This document shows positions 1 to 9,032 of a DNA stretch of 64,000 bases, piece by piece; position 1 is the stretch's first letter; every line of letters starts with the position of its first letter. A program made the position numbers and the translations under genes. Below the pieces are notes generated by a model that did no database searches, was not told the DNA's origin, and saw nothing but the letters and a program-made list of their open reading frames with translations. This stretch comes from an uncultured Pseudokineococcus sp. (GTDB taxonomy: Bacteria; Actinomycetota; Actinomycetes; Actinomycetales; Quadrisphaeraceae). The stretch is taken from positions 62,001 through 126,000 of the forward strand of contig NZ_CANMPM010000003.1 in assembly GCF_947499845.1 (NCBI RefSeq), read 5' to 3'.

Positions 1-148
1 GGGTGGTCTCGCGCCCGGGCCACCGCGGACGCCTCCCGGCGGCCGCAGGGTCGGGGGCGGGTCCGCCGGGCCGGCGACGGCTTGACCGGCACGGGCGAGC
101 GGCACGGGACGAGTGGCAGGCGCGGGCGGGGGCGCCCATGGTCGAGGG

Positions 149-1372
149 GTGACCCTCTCGCCCCCGCGCGCCCCCGCACTGCCCGACCCGACCGCCGACC
201 GGGCCGAGGTGCTCGTCGTGGGCGGCGGCAACGCCGGGATCTCCCTGGCCGCCCGCCTGCGGCGGGACGGGTGGCGCGACGTCGTCCTCGTCGAGCCCTC
301 GCCCGTGCACCGCTACCGGCCCCTGCTCAACTACGTGGGCGCGGGCGAGGCGTCGATGCGCTCGCTCGAGAAGCCCATGGGCCGCGTCGTCCCAGACGGC
401 GTCCGCTGGGTGCGGGACGCGGTGGCCTCCGTCGACCCCGCGGCGAAGGTCGTGACGACCGGCCGCGGCCGTCGCCTGCGGTACACGACGCTCGTCGTCT
501 GCCCCGGCACGCAGGAGGACTGGGAGGACACCCCGGGCCTGCAGTCGGCGTACACGGCCGGCTGGGCCACCTCGACGTACGTCCCGAGCGCGGCCCCCCT
601 CGTCTGGCCGGCCCTGCGCGGCGTGCGCTCCGGCACCGTGCTCTTCACCGTCCCGCCCGAGCCGGCGCCCTGCGCGGCCACCGCGCTGAAGCCCCTGCTC
701 ATGGCGTGCGACGCGTGGCGGCGTGCGGGAGTCCTCGACGACCTCGACGTCGTCCTCGCCCTGCCGGGCGAGCACGTGACCGAGGTGCCGATGGCCGACG
801 CCCGCCTCGAGCGGGCCTTCGAGCGGTACGGCGTCCGCGTCCTGCGCGGCACCCGGGTGGCCCGCGTCGACCCGGTCCTGCGGTCCGTCGAGCTGACGAC
901 GTCCACGGGGACGGTGCGGCTCGACGACCTCGCCCACGCGCACGTCGTCCCCCACTACCGGGGGCCGCGCTGGGTGTCCGACGCCGGGCTCGGGACGCCC
1001 GCCGGGCAGGTCGACGTCGACCCGGAGACCCTGCGCTCCCGCGCGTCGGACGCCGTGTGGGCCATCGGCGACGTCGCCGCCATGGCCACGAGCTCCTCGG
1101 GCGGTGGGCTGCGCAAGCAGGTCGACGTCCTCGCGAAGAACCTCACGGCGGTGGCGAAGGGGAGGAAGCTCCACCACTACGACGGCTTCACCGTCATGCC
1201 GGTGACGACGAGCCACCGGCGGCTCGTGCTCGTGGAGCGGGACCGGAAAGGCCCGCGGCCCCGGCACCTGCCGGTCCTGCGCCGCTTCCGCCCCCGGCGG
1301 CTCACCTGGCTGTTCGACCGGTACGGGCTGCCGGTCCTCTACTGGCACCGCATCCTTCGCGGGAAGGTCTGA
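149..1372 (+). CDS. SQR-like FAD-dependent oxidoreductase
   Basis: A two-dinucleotide-binding flavoprotein resembling sulfide:quinone oxidoreductases, which pass electrons from sulfide or a similar reductant to membrane quinones. Seen: an FAD-binding GGGNAG motif near the N-terminus followed by [16 protein letters not shown], a cysteine in the [15 protein letters not shown] segment where SQRs read KCAGAPQK, and a late AIGDVAA FAD-binding motif. About 407 residues is usual for SQR-like proteins. The GTG at 149 was chosen because the HTH-free Rossmann core starts about 22 residues later; an in-frame start at 113 is also open. It is followed after 59 bases by an aldo-keto reductase. The substrate is unknown; the generic call is surer than sulfide oxidation. 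Confidence 0.75.
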   Translation: MTLSPPRAPALPDPTADRAEVLVVGGGNAGISLAARLRRDGWRDVVLVEPSPVHRYRPLLNYVGAGEASMRSLEKPMGRVVPDGVRWVRDAVASVDPAAKVVTTGRGRRLRYTTLVVCPGTQEDWEDTPGLQSAYTAGWATSTYVPSAAPLVWPALRGVRSGTVLFTVPPEPAPCAATALKPLLMACDAWRRAGVLDDLDVVLALPGEHVTEVPMADARLERAFERYGVRVLRGTRVARVDPVLRSVELTTSTGTVRLDDLAHAHVVPHYRGPRWVSDAGLGTPAGQVDVDPETLRSRASDAVWAIGDVAAMATSSSGGGLRKQVDVLAKNLTAVAKGRKLHHYDGFTVMPVTTSHRRLVLVERDRKGPRPRHLPVLRRFRPRRLTWLFDRYGLPVLYWHRILRGKV

Positions 1373-1431
1373 CGGCCTCGCTCGACACCTCTCGCCGAGC
1401 CGTGCCGCCCGCCGAGGCGCACGCTGGTGGC

Positions 1432-2436
1432 ATGGCAGACACCATCCCGACCCGCACGCTCGGCAGCGCCGCGAACGGCACGGAGCTGACCGTCTCGTCC
1501 CTCGGCCTCGGCTGCATGGGCATGAGCGCCTTCTACGGCGCCCTCGACGAGGACGAGTCGACCGCGACGGTCCACGCGGCGCTCGACGCCGGCGTCACCC
1601 TCCTCGACACCGCCGACATGTACGGCCCGTTCACGAACGAGGAGCTCGTCGGCCGGGCGATCGCCTCGCGCCGCGACGAGGTCGTCCTCGCCACGAAGTT
1701 CGGCAACGAGGCCCTGCCCGACGGCGGGTTCCGCGTCAACGGGCGCCCCGAGTACGTGCGGTCGGCGTGCGACGCCAGCCTGCAGCGGCTCGGCGTCGAC
1801 GTCATCGACCTCTACTACCAGCACCGCGTCGACACCTCCGTGCCCGTGGAGGACACGTGGGGCGCCATGGCCGAGCTCGTCCGGGCGGGCAAGGTGCGCC
1901 ACCTCGGCATCAGCGAGGCGGCGCCCGAGAGCATCCGGCGGGCCCACGCGACGCACCCCGTCACCGCGCTGCAGACCGAGTGGTCGCTGTGGACCCGCGA
2001 CGTCGAGGAGGACGGCGTCCTCGCGACGACGCGCGAGCTGGGCATCGGCTTCGTGCCCTACTCCCCGCTCGGCCGGGGCTTCCTCTCCGGGGCGATCCGC
2101 AGCACCGACGACCTGGCCGAGGACGACTTCCGCCGCGCCAACCCGCGCTTCCAGGGCGAGAACATGACGCGCAACCTCCAGCTCGTCGACGAGGTGCGGG
2201 CGCTCGCGGACGCGAAGGGCGCGACGGCGGGCCAGGTGGCCCTGGCCTGGCTGCTGGCGAAGGGGCCCGACGTCGTCCCGATCCCGGGCACGAAGCGCCG
2301 CAGCTACCTCGCGGAGAACGTGGCGGCCGTCGACGTCGAGCTCACGCGCGAGGAGCTCGACCGGCTCGAGGCCGTGCTGCCCGTCGGCGCGAGCGCCGGC
2401 GACCGCTACCCGGACATGAGCACCGTCCGGCGCTGA
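1432..2436 (+). CDS. Aldo/keto reductase
   Basis: An NADPH-dependent aldo-keto reductase of the soluble (beta/alpha)8-barrel type, 334 residues. The catalytic tetrad is visible as D59 and Y64 (LLDTADMYG), K89 (LATKFG) and H131 (YYQHRVD), with the C-terminal cofactor motif [14 protein letters not shown]. The start at 1432 gives the usual N-terminus (TRTLG...GLGCMGMS). The same frame stays open back to 82, but that part is the out-of-frame shadow of the preceding flavoprotein. The gene ends before a 48-base palindrome that probably terminates it. It resembles the YajO/perakine-reductase-like subgroup; the substrate cannot be told. Confidence 0.9.
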   Translation: MADTIPTRTLGSAANGTELTVSSLGLGCMGMSAFYGALDEDESTATVHAALDAGVTLLDTADMYGPFTNEELVGRAIASRRDEVVLATKFGNEALPDGGFRVNGRPEYVRSACDASLQRLGVDVIDLYYQHRVDTSVPVEDTWGAMAELVRAGKVRHLGISEAAPESIRRAHATHPVTALQTEWSLWTRDVEEDGVLATTRELGIGFVPYSPLGRGFLSGAIRSTDDLAEDDFRRANPRFQGENMTRNLQLVDEVRALADAKGATAGQVALAWLLAKGPDVVPIPGTKRRSYLAENVAAVDVELTREELDRLEAVLPVGASAGDRYPDMSTVRR

Positions 2437-2459
2437 CGCCGCCGGCGGCGGAGGGAGAC

Positions 2460-2507
2460 CAGCGGTGGAGCGACGGCGCGCCTGATGGCGCCGTGGCTCC
2501 ACCGCTG
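2460..2507. terminator. Long palindrome, family A (likely terminator)
   Basis: Twelve-base outer arms (2460-2471 and 2496-2507) and seven-base inner arms (2473-2479 and 2488-2494) around an 8-base loop, with one mismatch between them. It starts 24 bases after the aldo-keto reductase stop. There is no T-run. The outer arm CAGCGGTGGA and the loop-side CGCGCCTGA recur in the palindrome at 59396-59443. Confidence 0.6.
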
Positions 2508-2626
2508 CGCCGGGGAGGGGCCGTGGGGCGAGCCGACCGCGCGCGGGGCGATGAGTCCCGGCGGCCCCGCCGGTCCTCCCCTCACCAGCGCCCGCGCCGG
2601 ACGGGCGCGACGGCCGGGAGGTCCCC

Positions 2627-3226
2627 GTGGCGATCGTCGTCTCGACCCTGTTCTCCGCCCTCGACGGTGTCGTGGAGGTCGACCCTGCCTGGCACTTCCC
2701 CTACTTCGACGACGCCGTGGGGGCGGCGGTGGACGAGGACTACGAGGACGTCGACGTCCTCGTCCTCGGTCGCGTGACCTACGAGAGCTTCGCCGGCGCC
2801 TGGCCCGACCGCGAGGCCGCCGGCGGGGAGGACGCCGACTTCGCCCGGCAGCTCGGCGACGTCCGCAAGGTCGTCGCGACGCGGGGCGCGCACGACCTGG
2901 GGTGGCGGAACGCGGAGGCGGCGCCCGACGTCGTCGCCGCGGTGCGGGCCCTGCGGGAGGACGCGTCGGTGGGGAAGGTGCTCGTCGCGGGGTCCCCCTC
3001 GGTGGTGCGCCAGCTCCTCGCCGCCGGGGTGCTCGACGAGCTGCGCCTGCTCGTGCACCCGGTGGCCGCCCGCCGCGGCGGGCGGCTCTTCGACGAGGGC
3101 GACGAGCTGCAGCCCCTGCGGCTGCTGACCTCCCAGGCGCTGCCGACCGGGGTGCTCCGGCTCGTCTACGCGCCGGCCGAGCTGCCGGCGGCGCAGGCGT
3201 CCGAGGACGTCGCCGGGCCGGTGTGA
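2627..3226 (+). CDS. Dihydrofolate reductase-family (RibD C-terminal-like) protein
   Basis: A 199-residue protein of the DHFR/RibD C-terminal fold, common in actinobacteria as an uncharacterised NADPH-dependent reductase. Seen: the start SxFSALDGVVE, the core DVLVLGRVTYESF, the glycine-rich VLVAGSPSVVRQLLAAGVLDEL cofactor segment, and LRLLVHPV near the end, in family order. It uses a GTG start with GGGAGG at 2616-2621. A substrate other than folate is likely because the DHFR active-site acid pattern is not evident. It converges with the NmrA-like gene, and a long palindrome lies between the two. Confidence 0.85.
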   Translation: MAIVVSTLFSALDGVVEVDPAWHFPYFDDAVGAAVDEDYEDVDVLVLGRVTYESFAGAWPDREAAGGEDADFARQLGDVRKVVATRGAHDLGWRNAEAAPDVVAAVRALREDASVGKVLVAGSPSVVRQLLAAGVLDELRLLVHPVAARRGGRLFDEGDELQPLRLLTSQALPTGVLRLVYAPAELPAAQASEDVAGPV

Positions 3227-3230
3227 GCCC

Positions 3231-3280
3231 GGGGCCGTCCACGAGCGTGACCGTGCGCGGTCGTGCTCGTGGACGGCCCC
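3231..3280. terminator. Long palindrome, family B (bidirectional terminator)
   Basis: Perfect 16-base arms (3231-3246 and 3265-3280) lie between two convergent genes. The inner GTGACCG/CGGTC stretch extends the pairing. The right arm sequence is partly repeated directly at 3288-3302. The half-sequence GTCCACGAGCGTGACCGTGC also occurs in the palindrome at 5050-5093. Confidence 0.65.
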
Positions 3281-3322
3281 GCCGTCGGTGCTCGTGGACG
3301 GCTCCGTCCGGACGGGGGCTGG

Positions 3323-4195
3323 TCAGGCGCCGGCGGGTGCGGCGACGCCGAGCTGGGCGGCCAGCACGTCGCGCAGGCGCACCGGCTCGCGGCCGAGGAC
3401 CTCGGCGAGGGTCGGGTCGGTGACGGCGAAGTCGCCGCGGCGCCCGGCGGTGAAGAAGGTGAGCGCGAGCGGCGCGTACGCCTCCGGCGTGCCACCCGCC
3501 ACGAGCTCCGCGAGGAAGTCCTCGTCCGACACGGTGGTCCGCCGCAGCGGGCGGCCCGTCAGCTCGGCGACGACGTCGGCGACCTCGTCCATGTCGAGCA
3601 GCTCGGAGCCCGTGAGCGGGGGCGTGGTGCCCGACAGGCGCTCCGGCGCGGTGAGGGCGACGGCGGCGGCGACGCCGAGGTCGTCCTGCGCCGTCCAGCA
3701 GACGGGCCCGCCCTCGGGCAGGCGCAGCTCGCCCGTCTCGACGCCGCGGCCCAGCATGTGCAGCGCGCTGGTGGCGTGGAAGCCGTCGCGCAGGGCCGTG
3801 GACGCGACGCCGCTGCGCTCGAGGTGGCGCTCGGTCTCGGCGTGGCCGACGGCCGGCATGAAGACCGGCGCCGGGGTCGCGCCGGCGGCCATGTGCGAGG
3901 TGTAGACGACGCGCCGGGCGCCGGCGGCGACGGCGGCGTCGACCGCCGCGACGTGCGACTCCGCGCCCGTCGGGCCGGAGACGAGCAGCACCTGCGTCGC
4001 GCCCTCGAAGGCGGCGGCCAGGGTCGACGGCTCGGTGAAGTCGCCGCGGCGGACGCGGACGCCGCGGTCGGCGAGGTCCTGGGCCCGCTCCGGGTGGCGG
4101 ACGCTGACCCCCACCTCGGAGGCGGGGACGCGCTCGAGCAGGTGCTCGACGCTGGCGCGGCCGAGCTGGCCGGTGGCTCCGGTGACGATGATCAC
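3323..4195 (-). CDS. NmrA/QorB-like NAD(P)H-binding reductase
   Basis: A 290-residue atypical short-chain dehydrogenase of the NmrA/QorB group, whose members are NADPH:quinone reductases or redox sensors. Seen: the N-terminal VTGATGQLG dinucleotide-binding motif, VLLVSG after the third strand, and VVYTSHMAAG in place of a classical SDR tyrosine motif. It is divergent from a TetR gene 89 bases away, the usual arrangement for a regulator and its target, so repression by that TetR protein is likely. A paralogue lies at 34524-35384. The substrate is unknown. Confidence 0.85.
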   Translation of the reverse strand: MIIVTGATGQLGRASVEHLLERVPASEVGVSVRHPERAQDLADRGVRVRRGDFTEPSTLAAAFEGATQVLLVSGPTGAESHVAAVDAAVAAGARRVVYTSHMAAGATPAPVFMPAVGHAETERHLERSGVASTALRDGFHATSALHMLGRGVETGELRLPEGGPVCWTAQDDLGVAAAVALTAPERLSGTTPPLTGSELLDMDEVADVVAELTGRPLRRTTVSDEDFLAELVAGGTPEAYAPLALTFFTAGRRGDFAVTDPTLAEVLGREPVRLRDVLAAQLGVAAPAGA

Positions 4196-4284
4196 GGTGT
4201 TCTCCCTCTCGTGCTTCCGTCGATAACGTCACGACCGTAAGCGCCGGTGTCCGTCGTTAGCAAGCGCGAGTTACCATCGGAACC
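4196..4284. promoter_or_regulatory. Divergent NmrA/TetR promoter region
   Basis: The gap between the two divergent genes is one of the few AT-containing stretches nearby. TAACG (4224-4228) and CGTTA (4255-4259) form a weak inverted repeat that could be a TetR operator. No strong -35/-10 pair stands out. Confidence 0.3.
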
Positions 4285-5028
4285 ATGAGCCAGGACGTCG
4301 GAGAGGGACCAGCGGTCGCCGAGGCGGGCCGGGGGCGCCTGCGCGACGACGTCGTCCGCGCGACGCTCGACCTGCTCGCCGAGGGCGGTCGGGACGCGGT
4401 CTCGACCCGGGCGGTCGCGGCCGCCGCGGGGACGCAGGCGCCGACGATCTACCGCCTCTTCGGCGACAAGGCGGGCCTGCTCGCCGCCGTCGCCGAGCAC
4501 GGGTACGCGACCTACCTCGCCGCGAAGCCACCTGCGCGGGGCGGTGACCCGGTGGCCGAGCTCCGCGCGGGCTGGGACCTCCACGTGGGCTTCGGCCTCG
4601 CCAACCCCGCGCTGTTCTCGCTCATGTACGGCGACCCGGTCCCGGGGCGGCGGCCCGAGGCGGCGTCGCGGGCGCTCGGCGTGCTGCGCTCCCGGATGAC
4701 GGCGATCGCCGCTGCGGGGCGCCTGCGCGTCGACGTGCAGCTCGCCGCCGACATGGTGCACGCGGCCGCCTGCGGCGTCGTCCTCACGCTCCTCGGGCTC
4801 GAGGAGGGGGAGCGCGACGCCGCGCTGTCGCGCAGCACCTTCGACGCCGTCATGGCCGCCGTCACGACCGACGCCGTCGAGCGCCCGGCGGCGGGCGCCG
4901 TGCCCGCGGCCAACGCCCTGCGCGCCGAGCTCCCGGGGCTCGACGAGCTCAGCCCGGCGGAGCGGGCGCTGCTGCGGGAGTGGCTGGACCGCGTGACCGG
5001 GCCGTCGCGCCCGTCACGGGGGGCGTGA
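4285..5028 (+). CDS. TetR/AcrR-family transcriptional regulator
   Basis: A 247-residue repressor. The N-terminal helix-turn-helix lies at about residues 20-65 (ATLDLLAEGG...STRAVAAAAG...TIYRLFGDKAGLL), the standard TetR_N pattern. The ligand-binding part contains GWDLHVGFGLANPALFSLMYG, typical of the TetR_C_33-like domain. It is divergent from the NmrA-like reductase and is likely to control it and itself. The effector is not predictable. The gene ends 21 bases before a 44-base palindrome. Confidence 0.9.
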   Translation: MSQDVGEGPAVAEAGRGRLRDDVVRATLDLLAEGGRDAVSTRAVAAAAGTQAPTIYRLFGDKAGLLAAVAEHGYATYLAAKPPARGGDPVAELRAGWDLHVGFGLANPALFSLMYGDPVPGRRPEAASRALGVLRSRMTAIAAAGRLRVDVQLAADMVHAAACGVVLTLLGLEEGERDAALSRSTFDAVMAAVTTDAVERPAAGAVPAANALRAELPGLDELSPAERALLREWLDRVTGPSRPSRGA

Positions 5029-5049
5029 GCGGTCGCCCCTGCAGCCGAC

Positions 5050-5093
5050 GACGTCCACGAGCGTGACCGTGCACGGTCACGCCCGTGGACGTC
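5050..5093. terminator. Long palindrome, family B
   Basis: A 44-base palindrome with a single mismatched pair (positions 5060 and 5083) and no loop. It follows the TetR stop and precedes the cupin gene. It shares the half-sequence GTCCACGAGCGTGACCGTGC with the palindrome at 3231-3280. It has no T-run. A terminator is the simplest reading, but the lack of a loop would also suit a protein-binding site. Confidence 0.55.
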
Positions 5094-5168
5094 CTCGCCG
5101 CCGCTCCTAGTGAACCGCTCCTGCGGCCGCGGCTCGCTGCCGCCGCGGGGCGGCCGTAGCGTCGCGGC

Positions 5169-5519
5169 ATGGGTGACACGACGATCATCAAGGTCGACAG
5201 CGCGCACTCCCCGCGCGGCGCCATGGGGCAGGTGCACCTCGCCAGCGGGGCGACGACGAGCATGCGGATGTGGCGCGAGCAGCCGCCCGGGGACCCGGAG
5301 CCCGAGGTGGCCCGCGAGTACGAGACGGTCGGCTACGTCATCGCCGGCCGCGCCGAGCTGCGCAGCGAGGGCCAGGTCGTGGTCCTCGAGGCCGGCGACT
5401 CGTGGGTCGTGCCGAAGGGCGCCGTGCACGCCTACGCGATCCTCGAGCCCTTCACCGCCGTCGAGGCCACCCACCCGCCCGCGCAGGTGCACGACCGGGA
5501 CCAGCCGGCGAGCGCCTGA
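5169..5519 (+). CDS. Cupin-domain protein
   Basis: A 116-residue single-domain cupin. The beta-barrel core runs from about residue 50 (YETVGYVIAGRAEL) to 95 (EAGDSWVVPKGAVHAY). The second cupin motif PKGAVH is intact, but the first lacks the usual metal-binding HxH, so metal binding is doubtful. The downstream neighbour, an isochorismatase-like hydrolase, is convergent with it. The function is unknown; such small cupins act as isomerases, dioxygenase relatives or sugar-binding proteins. Confidence 0.75.
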   Translation: MGDTTIIKVDSAHSPRGAMGQVHLASGATTSMRMWREQPPGDPEPEVAREYETVGYVIAGRAELRSEGQVVVLEAGDSWVVPKGAVHAYAILEPFTAVEATHPPAQVHDRDQPASA

Positions 5520-5536
5520 CCCCGGCCGCCCGCAGC

Positions 5537-6091
5537 TCAGCCGTCGAGGCGCACCTCCTCGGCCGTGACCACGCGGGCCGTGCGCCCCGGCGCCGTCTGG
5601 CGCTGCCAGTAGAGGTTCGTGTGGGCGACGACGGCCGCCGGCGGCGGGGCGCCGTGGGCGCTGAGGTCCTCCGTGGTGTGGGCGTCGCCGACGAGCGTGA
5701 CGTCGTAGCCACGGGTGAAGGCGCCGTGGACGGTGGAGCGGATGCACGCGTCGGTCTGCGCGCCGGCGACGACGAGGTGCCCGGCGCCCACCGAGGCCAG
5801 CACCTCCTCGAGGTCGGTGCCCTCGAAGGAGTCGCCGTGCTCCTTGGGCACCAGGGCCTCGTGGTCGCCCCGCGCGAGCTCGGGCACCAGCTGCCACCCC
5901 GGGCTGCCGCTCACCAGCCCGGCGTCGGAGTGCTGGACCCAGACGACGGGCACGTCCGCCGCGCGGGCCCTCTCCACCAGGCGGGCGACGCGGCCCACCA
6001 CGGCGTCGCGGTCGTGCGCGCCGGCGACGACGTCCACCTGGACGTCGACGACGGGCAGCGCCGTGCCCCTGCGGCCCTCGAGCGTGGTCAT
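5537..6091 (-). CDS. Isochorismatase-family cysteine hydrolase
   Basis: A 184-residue cytosolic hydrolase of the isochorismatase/nicotinamidase superfamily. The Asp-Lys-Cys triad is visible as D16 (VVDVQVD), K83 (VPKEHGDSF) and C116 (GAQTDACIRST). The Thr/Gln residues around the cysteine match the cysteine-hydrolase subgroup rather than true isochorismatases. ATG at 6091 is preceded by GGGAGAGG on the minus strand, which decides the start over the longer open frame upstream. Substrates in this family include nicotinamide, carbamoylated amines and biuret; none is indicated here. Confidence 0.88.
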   Translation of the reverse strand: MTTLEGRRGTALPVVDVQVDVVAGAHDRDAVVGRVARLVERARAADVPVVWVQHSDAGLVSGSPGWQLVPELARGDHEALVPKEHGDSFEGTDLEEVLASVGAGHLVVAGAQTDACIRSTVHGAFTRGYDVTLVGDAHTTEDLSAHGAPPPAAVVAHTNLYWQRQTAPGRTARVVTAEEVRLDG

Positions 6092-6235
6092 GGCCTCTCC
6101 CTGACCCGGTCGCGGCCGCCGTCGGCCGCGGTGCGGGGACGTTAGCGCGGACCACCGACAGCGGGCTCCGGCGCGGCGGCCCCTCGGCGGCGCGTCCAGC
6201 ACGACCGTGCCCCCCGCTGCGCCGCTGCCCGGGGG

Positions 6236-7315
6236 ATGCTCGCGGGCGTGACGTGGCTGGAGGACCTGGAGGAGCGGGCGCGCGCCGTGCTGCCCGCGCA
6301 CGTGGCGGGCTACTACGCCGCCGGCGCCGGCGCCGGCGAGTGCCTGGCGGAGGAGCTGGCGGGGTGGCAGGCGCTGCGGTGGCGGCCGCGCGTGCTCACG
6401 GACACGAGCGCCGTCGACCTCTCGACGACCGTCCTCGGCACCCAGCTCCGCACCCCCGTCCTCGTCGCGCCCATGGCGCAGCAGGTGGCGGCCCACCCCG
6501 AGGGCGAGGCGGCCACCGGCCGCGCCGTCGCGGCGGCGGGCTCGCTGCTCGGCGTCTCGACCAACACCGCCGTGCCCTTCGACGCCGTCACGGCCACGGG
6601 GGCGCCCTGGTGGTACCAGGTCTACGTCATGCGGGACCGGGGGCTGACCCGCCTGCTCGTGGAGCGCGCCGCCGCCGCGGGTGCCCGGGCGCTGGTGCTC
6701 ACGCTCGACACGACGGCGCTCGCCTCGACCGTCCCCGGGGTCGAGCCGACCGAGTGGCCGCCCGGGCCGGCCCGGGAGCGGGCGACGGCCCTGACGGCCG
6801 AGGACCTCGCCGACCGCGAGGAGGGGGCGACGGGCACGGCTCGCGACCTCGACGCCGGGACCGTCGGCTGGTTGCGCGAGCTCTCCGGCCTGCCCGTCCT
6901 CGTCAAGGGCGTCCTGCGCGGCGACGACGCGGCGCGCTGCGTCGACGCCGGGGCCGCGGGGGTCGTCGTGTCCACCCACGGCGGGCGGCGGCTCGGCACG
7001 TCGGTCACGGCGCTGCGCGCGCTGCCGGAGGTGGTCGCCGCGGTGGGGGACCGCGCCGAGGTCCTCGTCGACAGCGGCCTGCGCTCCGGCGGCCACGTGG
7101 CGGCGGCGCTCGCGCTCGGCGCGCGCGCCGCCTTCGTCGGCCGCCCGGCGATGTGGGGGCTGGCGGCCGACGGGGAGGCGGGCGTCGCCGACGTCCTGCG
7201 GCGGCTCACCGACGAGCTGGCCCTCGTGCTGCAGCAGGTCGGCGCGCCGCGCGCGGTCGATCTCTCGCCCGACCTCCTCGCCCAGGACGCCCCACCACCA
7301 CGCCGCGACGGCTGA
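6236..7315 (+). CDS. FMN-dependent alpha-hydroxy-acid oxidase/dehydrogenase
   Basis: A 359-residue (beta/alpha)8 flavoprotein of the glycolate oxidase, lactate dehydrogenase and mandelate dehydrogenase family, which oxidises 2-hydroxy acids to 2-oxo acids. Seen: VLVAPMAQQ for FMN binding, WYQVYV, VKGVL with the conserved Lys, and the catalytic His/Arg in STHGGRRLG, then DSGLRSGGHVAAALALGA. The usual SNHGGRQLD motif is changed at the Asn, Gln and Asp positions, so substrate or activity may differ. GTG at 6248 is an alternative start with GGGGG in a better position. It is divergent from the cysteine hydrolase. Confidence 0.85.
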   Translation: MLAGVTWLEDLEERARAVLPAHVAGYYAAGAGAGECLAEELAGWQALRWRPRVLTDTSAVDLSTTVLGTQLRTPVLVAPMAQQVAAHPEGEAATGRAVAAAGSLLGVSTNTAVPFDAVTATGAPWWYQVYVMRDRGLTRLLVERAAAAGARALVLTLDTTALASTVPGVEPTEWPPGPARERATALTAEDLADREEGATGTARDLDAGTVGWLRELSGLPVLVKGVLRGDDAARCVDAGAAGVVVSTHGGRRLGTSVTALRALPEVVAAVGDRAEVLVDSGLRSGGHVAAALALGARAAFVGRPAMWGLAADGEAGVADVLRRLTDELALVLQQVGAPRAVDLSPDLLAQDAPPPRRDG

Positions 7316-7347
7316 GGTCGGACCCGGGCGTGCCAGACTCGCGGCCC

Positions 7348-8991
7348 ATGCGCGAGGCACCAGGACAAGGGCCCGGGGACCGCCCGGGCGAGGGACCCGG
7401 GTCGCTGCCGAGACTGCAGCGCTCCGGGGACGCCACCCAGCTGGTCGTCGACGGTGCGCCCTTCCTCGTCCGCGGCGGTGAGCTGGGGAACTCGAGCGCC
7501 GAACGCGCGCACCTGCGCAGCTCCTGGCCGAAGCTCGAGGCGCTCGGGCTCAACACGGTCGTGGCGCCGGTGCGTTGGGACCTGGTGGAGCCGGTGGAGG
7601 GCACCTTCGACTGGAGCAGCGTCGACGAACTCGTCGAAGACGTGCAGGAGCACCGGATGCGGCTGGTGGTCCTCTGGTTCGGCACCTGGAAGAACAGCAT
7701 GTCCTGCTACGCGCCGGACTGGGTGAAGAGCGACGTCGACCGCTTCCCGCGGTGCCGGACCTCGACCGGCGAGCCGCTGGAGATGCTCACCCCCTTCAGC
7801 ACCGCCAACCGCGACGCCGACGCGAGGGTCTTCGCCGCTCTGATGAGGCACCTGCGCGAGCACGACCGGCGACACACGGTCGTCCTCGTGCAGGTCGAGA
7901 ACGAGATCGGCATGATCCCCGAGGCGCGCGACCGGTCCCCGGAGGCAGAGGCGGCCTTCACGTCCTCGGTGCCGGCGGAGCTGCTCGCCCACGTACGGGA
8001 GCACGGCGGGCGCCTGGCGCCGGAGCTGGCCCCGGCGTGGGAGGCCCTGGCCTCGACCGGGGGCGGCAGCTGGGCCGATGCACTGGGAGAGGGCCCCGCC
8101 ACCGATGAGCTCTTCATGGCCTGGCACTTCGCCCGCTACGTGCAGGCGGTCGTCGAGGCGGGCAAGGCCGAGCTGGACCTGCCCATGTACACGAACGCGG
8201 CGCTCGTCCGACCTGGGGCGCTGCCCGGTCAGTACCCCAGCGCAGGCCCGCTGCCCCACCTGGTGGACGTCTGGCGCGCGGGCGCGCCGTCCCTGGACTT
8301 CATCGCCCCCGACATCTACTTCCCCGACTTCGCGGGCTGGGCCGGCAGGTACGCGCGCACCGGTGACCCGCTCTTCGTCCCGGAGGCCCTCCGCAGCGTC
8401 GACGCGGCCGCCAACGCCCTCTACGCCTACGGCGCCCACTCGGCGATCGGCTTCTCGCCCTTCGGCATCGAGTCGATCGAGGGTGACGCGGCGGAGCTGC
8501 TCGCCGCAGCCAACGACGTCGTGCGCCAGCTGACGCCGCTGATGACGGCCCACGCGGGAGACGGTCGCATGACCGGCTTGCTGCCGCCGGCCGACGACAT
8601 GCGCACGCCGCACCGGGTGCGAGTCGGTGAGGTGGTCCTCGACGTGACCTACGAACGTCAGTCCGCGCCCAGCCTCGCGGACGGCGTGATCAACGAGGCC
8701 GGTGACCGGTCGACGGACGGCCGGCGACTGCCGGCGGGCGCCGTCGTCGTCCGGACGGGCCAGGACGAGCTGGTGGTCGGCGGGATCGGGGTGACGATCA
8801 CCTTCTCGCCGACGCAGCTCGGCCAGGAGCGCGTCGGCATCCTCAGCTGCGAAGAAGGTCGCTTCGACGAGGACGGGGCCTGGCGGCACCTGCGCTGGCT
8901 GAACGGCGACGAGACCCACCAGGGACGGCACGTCCGGCTGCCGCCCGGACGCATGACCGTCCAGCGGGTCCGGTTGTACCGCTACCGCTGA
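7348..8991 (+). CDS. GH35-like beta-galactosidase family glycoside hydrolase
   Basis: A 547-residue protein with the (beta/alpha)8 barrel of clan A glycosidases, closest in pattern to GH35/DUF5597 beta-galactosidases. Seen: FLVRGGELGNSSA at the first strand, LNTVVAPVRWDLVEP, the acid/base motif QVENE with E186, and the probable nucleophile E346 in LFVPEAL. The C-terminal 130 residues look like the beta-sandwich of DUF5597. No signal peptide is seen, so it would act inside the cell on imported oligosaccharides. There is no clear ribosome-binding site before ATG 7348. It converges with the SGNH esterase and begins the carbohydrate island. Confidence 0.8.
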   Translation: MREAPGQGPGDRPGEGPGSLPRLQRSGDATQLVVDGAPFLVRGGELGNSSAERAHLRSSWPKLEALGLNTVVAPVRWDLVEPVEGTFDWSSVDELVEDVQEHRMRLVVLWFGTWKNSMSCYAPDWVKSDVDRFPRCRTSTGEPLEMLTPFSTANRDADARVFAALMRHLREHDRRHTVVLVQVENEIGMIPEARDRSPEAEAAFTSSVPAELLAHVREHGGRLAPELAPAWEALASTGGGSWADALGEGPATDELFMAWHFARYVQAVVEAGKAELDLPMYTNAALVRPGALPGQYPSAGPLPHLVDVWRAGAPSLDFIAPDIYFPDFAGWAGRYARTGDPLFVPEALRSVDAAANALYAYGAHSAIGFSPFGIESIEGDAAELLAAANDVVRQLTPLMTAHAGDGRMTGLLPPADDMRTPHRVRVGEVVLDVTYERQSAPSLADGVINEAGDRSTDGRRLPAGAVVVRTGQDELVVGGIGVTITFSPTQLGQERVGILSCEEGRFDEDGAWRHLRWLNGDETHQGRHVRLPPGRMTVQRVRLYRYR

Positions 8992-9032
8992 CCCGCGCGG
9001 CCTCGTGCGACGCCACCGACCAGGAGGACCTG

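Noticed and set aside
1-148. Possible gene end or promoter at the left edge
   Set aside because: The stretch is uniformly GC-rich with no convincing reading frame, ribosome-binding site or promoter boxes.
82-1431. In-frame extension of the aldo-keto reductase to a 784-residue protein
   Set aside because: The first 450 residues are Arg/Pro/Gly-rich and overlap the well-conserved flavoprotein in another frame; a normal AKR N-terminus begins at 1432.
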